Shown in pieces: positions 53,001 to 60,374 of a stretch of DNA of 64,000 bases. The DNA is taken from NCBI GenBank assembly GCA_947168045.1, contig CAMVKN010000006.1, positions 1 through 64,000 of the forward strand, written 5' to 3'. How positions within the stretch are numbered: the stretch's first letter is position 1; each line of letters begins with the position of its first letter. Under the pieces are notes generated by a model. It was given only the letters and a program-made list of their open reading frames with translations, searched no databases and was not told the origin of the DNA. This DNA is from an uncultured Prevotellaceae bacterium (GTDB taxonomy: Bacteria; Bacteroidota; Bacteroidia; Bacteroidales; Bacteroidaceae). The position numbers were made by a program, and so were the translations under genes.

Positions 53001-55680
53001 CACTCAGGCTGGCCTCATGTTTCTGACTGATGTCGTGGAAAGACTGCAGCACTGTGTGGATGGTGTCCAAGGTGTCCTGGCGGTTGTCCTTCGGCTCCAG
53101 TCCGAAGAGGGCGTGTTGGCTGGGCTGCCCCACGATGTCGAGGATGGCGTCCATCTGCTCCACCTGCTCACGACACTGGCTGATATACTCAGCCGTCATC
53201 TTCTCCTTTGACGGCAGCACTGTCTTCTCTGCCTCCTCCTCGCTCAGCGCCAGGTATTCAGAGATGCACTCATAGAGGCTCAGGCCGCTCGGCCCCTTCT
53301 GGTGCAGCGCCTCCATGTAGGCTATCAGCTTCTTTCGCTCGCCATACAGCTCTTCCGATTTCTTGGCATACTCCTCGGGCGCCTTGATTTTCGTCACCTT
53401 CAGCACCTGGTCCATCTGTTCCAGGAAGTGCTTCTTCGTGGCCTTGTTCGAGTGTAGCTCTAAGCAGAACGGTGCCAGGTTGATTTTCTCCAATCGTGAC
53501 TGCACCACTGACAGGGCCGCCATCTTCTCAGCCACGAACAGCACCCGCTTGCCTTGGTACAGGGCGTTGGCTATCATGTTTGTGATGGTCTGCGACTTGC
53601 CCGTTCCGGGAGGGCCGTGCAGGATGAAGCTGCGGCCGCGGCCCGACTCCACGATGGCCTCCATCTGTGACGAGTCGACGTCCAAGGGTATGGCAAAGTC
53701 CATGGGGGCCGTGGCCTTGTCGATGTCGCGTGCGTCCACACCGTCGGTAGCGGCCTCCTGCTTGTCGTGCTTCTCTATCAGCGAGGCCACCACCACATTC
53801 TCTTTCAGCTTGTCGGCATTGCTGTGGATGTCGTTCCACATCACGAACTTGTTGAATGAGAACAGTCCGAGCATCGACTCCTCCACGACGTTCCATTTCT
53901 TCTGCTCAATGATGGCCCGTCGGAAGTAGGTGAAGATGAGTTTCACATCGACGCCGCTGTCGTCCTTGGGCAGCTCCTTCAGTACTTCGAGGTTGATGCC
54001 GAAGCTCTGCTTCAGCAGCTCCACCAGGGTGATGTTCAGGATGATGTCCTCGTCGCGCTTCCTTATAATATAGTTGTTGCCGCTTTTGCGTATCATGTCC
54101 ACCGGCAGCAGCAGGATGGGTGCGTAGCGGGGCTGTTCGCTCTTGGCTGTCTCATACCATTTCAGCATGCCCAGCGCCAGGAACAGGCTGTTGGCACCGT
54201 TCTCTTCCAACGATGTGCGTGCCGTTCTGTACACATATTTCAAGGCGTTCTGCAGCTCGGTCTCAGACAGGTAGGAGGCAATCTTGTGTTCGTTGATGAG
54301 CTCAGATACATACTGCTGGTGCTCGGTGGCCTGCTGGGCTGAGTCGTACATGCCATCGGCGTTGGGTTCCACCTTCTTCCCCGGTGTTGGCGTGATGTAG
54401 TAGTCTTCGCCGTTCTGCAGATGGTCTTCCAGGTGCTCAATGCCAAATGAGATGAATGGCACCACCTTGCGTCCCAGGCGTGTGTTCAGCAGGTTGTTGC
54501 GCAGCGAGAAGTCCAGCAGCTTGCGCTCCCAAATCATCTGCTTGGTCACGGGCTTCCCCGTGTCCTCCAGTCGTAGGTCGTAGTGGCTGAGGCTGTTCAC
54601 CACCTCTGTCGCCTTCTGGTGTTCAATGCCTTCGCTTGAAAACGTCCACTGCCCGTCTTGCATGATGCGCTGGGGTAGGGGGCGGATGTTGCCCAAGCGG
54701 CAACGGTGTATGTCGATGAAATACAGGAACTGGCTCTCATCGCTCAGCTTCTTCATGGCGCTCTTGACGGCGTCCTCAAAGCTGACCGCCTCAGATGCGG
54801 TGATGGCCGTCGACTCTATCAACACGATGTTGTGGTTGCCGTCGGCCGTCTCCTTCAGCAGGAAGCTGGCGTCGTCGCACACCATCTGCGGGAACATGCT
54901 CTGTGTCAGCCAGGCCCCCACCATGGCATGCCCCTTCAGCATCAGTACGATGGGGTGTATGCCTACGGACTCTAAGCACGATGCCATCAGCAGACTGGTG
55001 TCTAAGCAGGTGCCCAGCTTCTCCGTCAGCACCTTGTCGGCCAGGCGTATGCGCTGACCGGTGGATTCGAAGCTGGCGGGCGGTGCCGAATAGACGATTC
55101 CCTCGGTGCGTAACGCCTCATAGAAGGCAGCCACCTGGGCCCGCACGCGGTTGCGGTCTTGCGTCTGATACTCGTCGAAGGCAGCTGACCCCGTCCATTT
55201 CTCCATGAACCTGGCAGCCTTCAGCTTCACCTGTGCCAGCAGCGGGTTGTTGGGCACCACGAAAGCGGCCAGCTGCTCGGGCATGATGCTGGAGCCGGCC
55301 CACTCGTCAAACGGCAGAAGGGTGATGGGGTAGTCGTGGCTGAACACCCTGTCGGGGCCCACCGTGACGGTCACCGTGAACGCCGTCAGCACGGCTTCGG
55401 TGGTGTCGGTCAGCAGCTTCAGCTCTGGCTCAATCTTGATGCTCTTCAGCTGAATGACTTGCGCCTGGCGCAGTGTGTCTAACAGGCAGCGGCAGTCTTT
55501 GATATATTCGCCACCGACCTCGATGCTCACCTGGTTCCAGTCGCTGTCGTCGTGGTTCTCCAAGACAAGGGCGTCACATACCTCTATTCCATTGTTCAGC
55601 ATGGAGTAGTTCACCTTTGGCAGATACTCAATCTTCAGTCTTGCCCGCTCTTTTCCTTCGTCTCTTGTCGTGTTGTCCAT
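50086..55680 (-). CDS. Very large DUF4011/DUF3320-type superfamily 1 helicase with Vsr/DUF559-like nuclease domain (likely start MDNTTRDEG)
   Basis: Walker A [96 protein letters not shown]. Confidence 0.85.
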   Translation of the reverse strand: [1864 protein letters not shown]

Positions 55681-56017
55681 AAGTCTTGTCTGTTGAGAGT
55701 GTAAAGTTAGTGCTTTTGTTTCACTTACCACTCCATCCAGCCGTTTTTTTAGGGATTATTAAGAGAACGGGCTACTAATAACGAAGAACTGCGACCCTCA
55801 CGAGCCGCAGCACTTACAAGCCTATGTTTAACTAAAAATCCTTTTCTCTTAAAGAAATTTTAGCCCACGTAGGACTAAAAATTCGAAAGTTTAAATGGGA
55901 GCTTCACAGCGACCACCTGTTATCCGCAGTTGAAAACTTTCTTTTACCAATAACTAAAAACCTAAAACTATAAATATTACTACTAACCTAAAACAATCTA
56001 TTAACCTTTTGATGGTG

Positions 56018-56025
56018 CAAAGGTA
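56018..56025 (-). promoter_or_regulatory. Bacteroidetes -7 element TACCTTTG upstream of the helicase gene
   Basis: caaaggta on plus strand; implies a leader of about 330 nt. Confidence 0.45.
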
Positions 56026-56172
56026 CGGCGAAAAACCGTCCCCCACAACTTTTCCGGTCGAAAAACATATAAAAAAGCCTTTCTCTTGACGAAAATCAAT
56101 CCTTGTGCACGAGAACAACGCGCTTTTTCCAGTTTTTTACTACCGTCCGTAGGTGTTCTCAAAGAAAAGCAG

Positions 56173-56180
56173 TACCTTTG
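56173..56180 (+). promoter_or_regulatory. Bacteroidetes -7 element TACCTTTG upstream of the FAH-family gene
   Basis: TAnnTTTG about 20 nt before ATG 56201. Confidence 0.45.
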
Positions 56181-56200
56181 CACACCTTATTAAATATAGT

Positions 56201-56842
56201 ATGAAGATATTCTGTGTTGGTATGAACTATCCGCAGCATGCTGAGGAGTTCGACAAGCTATGCCCGCCGTCAGCGGCAAAGGTGGAGGACGACCGCCCCG
56301 AGGGGCCGGTGATTTTCATCAAGGCCGACTCGTCGCTGCTCAAGGACGGCAAACCCTTCTTCGTGCCCGACTGGTGCGAGCGTGTTGACTACGAGGCTGA
56401 GCTGGTGGTGCGCATCTGCCGCCTGGGCAAGGGCATCCCCGTGCGCTTTGCCCATCGCTACTGGGATGCCGTGACGGTAGGCATTGACTTCACTGCTCGT
56501 GACGTACAGGAGCGGGCGCGCCGCGAGGGGCTGCCCTGGACCATCAGCAAGGCCTTCGACGGCTCTGCGGCGATAGGTCGCTGGATGCCTAAAGAAGGTC
56601 TTGGGCCGTCGCCCATCCCCTTCCACCTTGACAAGAATGGGCTGACCGTGCAGCGGGCTGACAGCAGTGGCATGTGCTTCTCCATTGACGAGACCATCAG
56701 CTATCTGTCGCGTTTCTTCACCCTTCGCACCGGCGACCTGCTGTTTACCGGTACACCTGTCGGCGTCGGTCCCGTGCAGCCCGGCGACCACTTGCAGGGT
56801 TACATTGGCAGTGACTGCGTCCTCGACTTCTTCTGTCGCTGA
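56201..56842 (+). CDS. Fumarylacetoacetate hydrolase family protein
   Basis: IFIKADSSLL, VDYEAELVVRI, TVGIDFTARDVQ, LLFTGTPVGVGPV. Confidence 0.9.
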   Translation: MKIFCVGMNYPQHAEEFDKLCPPSAAKVEDDRPEGPVIFIKADSSLLKDGKPFFVPDWCERVDYEAELVVRICRLGKGIPVRFAHRYWDAVTVGIDFTARDVQERARREGLPWTISKAFDGSAAIGRWMPKEGLGPSPIPFHLDKNGLTVQRADSSGMCFSIDETISYLSRFFTLRTGDLLFTGTPVGVGPVQPGDHLQGYIGSDCVLDFFCR

Positions 56843-56854
56843 TTGTCGGAGTAC

Positions 56855-56956
56855 GTTTTTTTCGGAGGTACGGGGTTTTTCGGAGGTACGGGGGTGCGGA
56901 GGTACCCCCGCACCCCCGAAACTCGCATCCCCCGCCCCCCGTCCCCCCGAAAAAAG
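56855..56956 (+). repeat. TTCGGAGGTACGGGG repeats forming a nested hairpin/terminator
   Basis: gggggtgcg/cgcaccccc inner stem; tttttcgg/ccgaaaaa outer arms. Confidence 0.7.
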
Positions 56957-57083
56957 CACTTAGAAGTGATAAAACTTCGGTGGAAAAGTTAAATCTCAGG
57001 CACGAAATGTTTCTTTTTCGCTAAAAAAATGGCGGATTGTCGGGGAAAAATGTTACCTTTGCAGCCGAAAGGCTGCGAGTAAG

Positions 57084-57122
57084 CGAGAGCAGAGCAAGCT
57101 CACTTGTTCTGCCGAGCGTGAG
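57084..57122 (+). repeat. CGAGAGCAGAGC... leader element, copy B
   Basis: cgagagcagagcaagctcacttgttctgccgagcgtgag; resembles 14861-14902 minus. Confidence 0.5.
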
Positions 57123-57197
57123 CAGGCTCGACGGAAGTCAATGGCTGCGTCTGTTCAAAAACGAAGCCGGAACTAAAGTAATAAAGGAGATATAATT

Positions 57198-57380
57198 ATG
57201 GCAATACCAGTTACAAACATACCAGTACTGACAGGTGAGGTGGCAGAACGCTTCATCGAGCAGTGTGAATACAATGCCAAGCATCTGGCAGGGTCGGAAT
57301 GGAGTCAGGAACGTGAAGACAGGTTTAATAGAATCATGGAGCGTTCTATGGAACTGCAACGTAAACTTGGGGTTAGATGA
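57198..57380 (+). CDS. Small protein preceding the GNAT gene (candidate antitoxin)
   Basis: 60-aa ORF whose end overlaps the GNAT start by 4 nt (ATGA). Confidence 0.6.
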   Translation: MAIPVTNIPVLTGEVAERFIEQCEYNAKHLAGSEWSQEREDRFNRIMERSMELQRKLGVR

Positions 57381-57979
57381 CACTCGATGATCTCGACTTT
57401 CTGCCTCAGGGAACTCCTGGGCTGAACATTCAGGCCTTCGACTGTGGTCGGAAGTCTGTCAATGATTTCTTCCATAACGAAGCACAGGACTATCAGGACG
57501 AACTTTTCGGTAAAACCTACTATTGGGTGCTGCCCGATAACCCGTCAGAGGTGGTCGCAGGTTTCACCGTAGCCAATGCCAGTATCTTTACCAAGCGGTT
57601 GCCTAATGCTCGCCAGAAAAAGATAGGCCGCGAGGTGCATCATGAAAAGGGACTTATCAATTACCCCTCCATCCTCCTTGCACAACTCGGTGTAGATGTC
57701 AAGTACAGAGGTTTGCACCTTGGCCCACAAATCATCGACTTCGTTATGGATTGGTTCACATCGCCTGACAATAAGTCAGGTTGCCGCCACCTCATTGTCG
57801 ATGCCTACGACGAGCCGCACCTGCTGGAGTTCTACCAGCGCAACGGTCTGAACCTGTTCTTCTCTTCCTTGGAGCAGGAGATGGAATATCGCAACTGGGA
57901 CATAGAGAAAGACGGACGATTGGAGACGCGTCTCATGTTCCGCGACATGATATTGCTCAAACGACCTTCATTACGATAA
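57377..57979 (+). CDS. GNAT family N-acetyltransferase (candidate toxin)
   Basis: FDCGRKSVNDFF, ILLAQLGVDVKYRGLHLGPQIIDFV acetyl-CoA region. Confidence 0.8.
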   Translation: MTLDDLDFLPQGTPGLNIQAFDCGRKSVNDFFHNEAQDYQDELFGKTYYWVLPDNPSEVVAGFTVANASIFTKRLPNARQKKIGREVHHEKGLINYPSILLAQLGVDVKYRGLHLGPQIIDFVMDWFTSPDNKSGCRHLIVDAYDEPHLLEFYQRNGLNLFFSSLEQEMEYRNWDIEKDGRLETRLMFRDMILLKRPSLR

Positions 57980-58282
57980 TCTCCGCTAATCCATTCATGC
58001 ACAACCGCTACGCATACATACCAGCCACTACTTTTGTAGCCCTCACAAGGGCTACAATAGGGGTTGATGCGAGCACAATTATTACCCCCCCCCCTATTTT
58101 CTAAAACACTTTATAAATCAGTGCTTTATCAATACTGCCAGACGGCAGTATTGGGTACATTTGCTATGGAATGCTACGAGCCTCCGTAGCCACTCCGTCG
58201 TGCCCTTTTCCTTCAGGAGGATGGGCATGTAAAATCTTACAGAACAATTCAATTCACAATAATAATAAACTTTAAAAACAAA

Positions 58283-59245
58283 ATGCAAATGAGAAAGAAA
58301 CTACTTTCGATGCTCGTGCTGCTCACGGCAGCAGCACCGGGCGCATGGGCACAGGACGAAGTGACGCTCACGCCGCAAGGCGAGAGCGCATGGACACTCG
58401 TGATGCCCGCCAGCAACGTGGAGTTGGAGGTGGAATACTACACCGACGAGGAACTGTTCACCGAGGGTGTGGAGCTGTCCTACGACGCTGAAACTAAAAC
58501 ATCGCAGCTGGCATCAATGCCTGCATTCGACGTGGAACTGCAGGTGGAATATGAGACCGCACTGGCGCTCAGCGAGACGGCAGACAACACCGACGCTCTC
58601 AATGAGTGGAACGGCTACGAGGCCGACGTGACGCTGACGCGCACGCTGCAGAAGGGCGGCTACAACACGTTTGCCGTGCCGTTCGGCATGACCATCCCCA
58701 GCGGATGGACGGTGAAGGAACTGAGCAGCGCATCGCTCAGCGAGGGCGTGCTGACGCTGAACTTTGCTACCGCATCAAGCATCGAGGCTGGCAAGCCGTA
58801 TCTGGTGAAGGTGGACGCAACCACCGACCTCGCAGCATCAGCCATTACGGGAGTCATCGTCAGCAAGGATGCCGTGCCATTTACCTCTACCGACGTGGAC
58901 TTCATACCTACCTTAGGTGCAACCACCATCACGGGCGACGCGAAGAGCATCCTCTTCCTCAGCAGCGGCAACACACTGCTTAACCCCAATGCCGAGAACT
59001 CGCAGATGAAAGGCTTCCGCGCATACTTCCAGTTGAAAGGCGAGGCTGCACAGGCTAACGCCCGTGCCTTTGTCATGAACTTTGGCGACGGTGAGTCCAC
59101 AGGCATCAAGTCAATTGACGATTTGACGATTTACAATCTACAATTTGATGCTGACGGCTGGTACACCCTTGACGGACGCCGTCTGCAAGGCCAGCCAAGC
59201 GCAAAGGGTGTGTATATCTTAAATGGCAAAAAGGTCATCAAATAA
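58283..59245 (+). CDS. Secreted protein with MPAxxVELxVEY repeats and GVYILNGKKVIK tail
   Basis: Signal peptide ending PGAWAQ; C-terminal DGWYTLDGRRLQGQPSAKGVYILNGKKVIK. Confidence 0.75.
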   Translation: MQMRKKLLSMLVLLTAAAPGAWAQDEVTLTPQGESAWTLVMPASNVELEVEYYTDEELFTEGVELSYDAETKTSQLASMPAFDVELQVEYETALALSETADNTDALNEWNGYEADVTLTRTLQKGGYNTFAVPFGMTIPSGWTVKELSSASLSEGVLTLNFATASSIEAGKPYLVKVDATTDLAASAITGVIVSKDAVPFTSTDVDFIPTLGATTITGDAKSILFLSSGNTLLNPNAENSQMKGFRAYFQLKGEAAQANARAFVMNFGDGESTGIKSIDDLTIYNLQFDADGWYTLDGRRLQGQPSAKGVYILNGKKVIK

Positions 59246-59263
59246 AGAAAGGAGGACACGACT

Positions 59264-59443
59264 ATGATTAAGAAAGCATACGAGAAGCCCACAATGCAAG
59301 TGTTTGAGGCCGACATGGAACAACAGATTCTGGCTGGCTCGCTTACGAGTGTATCGACCTCAGGTCTCGATGAAGAGGAAGAACTGGAACTGCCGGGCGA
59401 AGGCTTACCCACAACAGGCAACGTATGGGATGACGCTTGGTAA
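59264..59443 (+). CDS. Small KxYxxP...WDD peptide
   Basis: MIKKAYEKPTMQVFEADMEQQILAGS...GNVWDDAW; 18 nt after the secreted-protein gene. Confidence 0.7.
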   Translation: MIKKAYEKPTMQVFEADMEQQILAGSLTSVSTSGLDEEEELELPGEGLPTTGNVWDDAW

Positions 59444-59495
59444 ACGCAACAGAACTGAACAAAACTATAGTGAAGTAATAACTCAATAAAAAACA

Positions 59496-60113
59496 ATGAC
59501 AACAATGAAAAAGATATTTTCTATGATTGCCATCATGCTGATGGCAGTGACGGGCGCATGGGCACAGACAGAGGAACTGCTGACCAGCATTACTACAGAT
59601 ATGGATGAGGATGAGCCAATAACTTATTCCACCGCTGGCTGTGCCACTTTGACAACCAGCGGGAATGTTGAAAACCCAACGGTTGCTCGTATAAATGGAG
59701 AGAAAATATGGGGCTGGACTAACTCAAGGCCTAGCGAGATGGGTTCTTTAACCGTGACACCATCAGAAGGATATACTATCACTAAGGTGGTTTTCAAGGC
59801 ATACGAAGAAATGGACGTCGCGTGGTATGACGTTTTTACAGACACCGAGGCACCGTACACCTGCTATATGCAATCGTCAAAGGTATCTCTAAGCGAAAAT
59901 ATGGCGAATTCAAAGTGGGATGTTATAGCCCAGATAGACGTCTATGGATACGCCAATGTCCCCGCCACTTACAGCGTGACCTTAAAGGCTGGCACCGAGG
60001 ACAGTGGAAACTGGGTAATAACGCCTAATACCGACCTGGAAGGCGGCGAGACCGTCACCATCAAGTACAACGGCACGAAGAAGGTGAAGAGTGTCAAAGC
60101 CGTGAAGAAGTGA
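59496..60113 (+). CDS. Small secreted hypothetical protein
   Basis: Signal peptide KKIFSMIAIMLMAVTGAWAQ. Confidence 0.65.
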   Translation: MTTMKKIFSMIAIMLMAVTGAWAQTEELLTSITTDMDEDEPITYSTAGCATLTTSGNVENPTVARINGEKIWGWTNSRPSEMGSLTVTPSEGYTITKVVFKAYEEMDVAWYDVFTDTEAPYTCYMQSSKVSLSENMANSKWDVIAQIDVYGYANVPATYSVTLKAGTEDSGNWVITPNTDLEGGETVTIKYNGTKKVKSVKAVKK

Positions 60114-60189
60114 AAGATTCTGTAAGGGCAAAGTCACAGCGTGGTATGAGAGTAACCCTCGCATCCCGTGACCATAGCAAGACCAAGCC

Positions 60190-60232
60190 GCTGAAAGGTT
60201 TCTCCACCAACGGAGCCTTTCAGCGGCTTTCC
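60190..60232 (+). terminator. Intrinsic terminator
   Basis: GCCGCTGAAAGG ... CCTTTCAGCGGC followed by TTTCC. Confidence 0.75.
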
Positions 60233-60374
60233 TATTTGCGTTTCTTCCGCTGAAACAGAAGGAAGTACTCCGTAATGAGATGGCGGTGAGCCTTGGGAAT
60301 GCAAACCGAAAACTCTCTCGAAAAAACACGCCAATAGGCAATAATAACGCCCCGTCAGCGTTATAAGAGAAACG

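Noticed and set aside
58085-58094. C10 homopolymer as a phase-variation switch
   Set aside because: Noncoding and about 190 bp from the nearest start with no promoter elements placed around it; cannot be supported from one sequence
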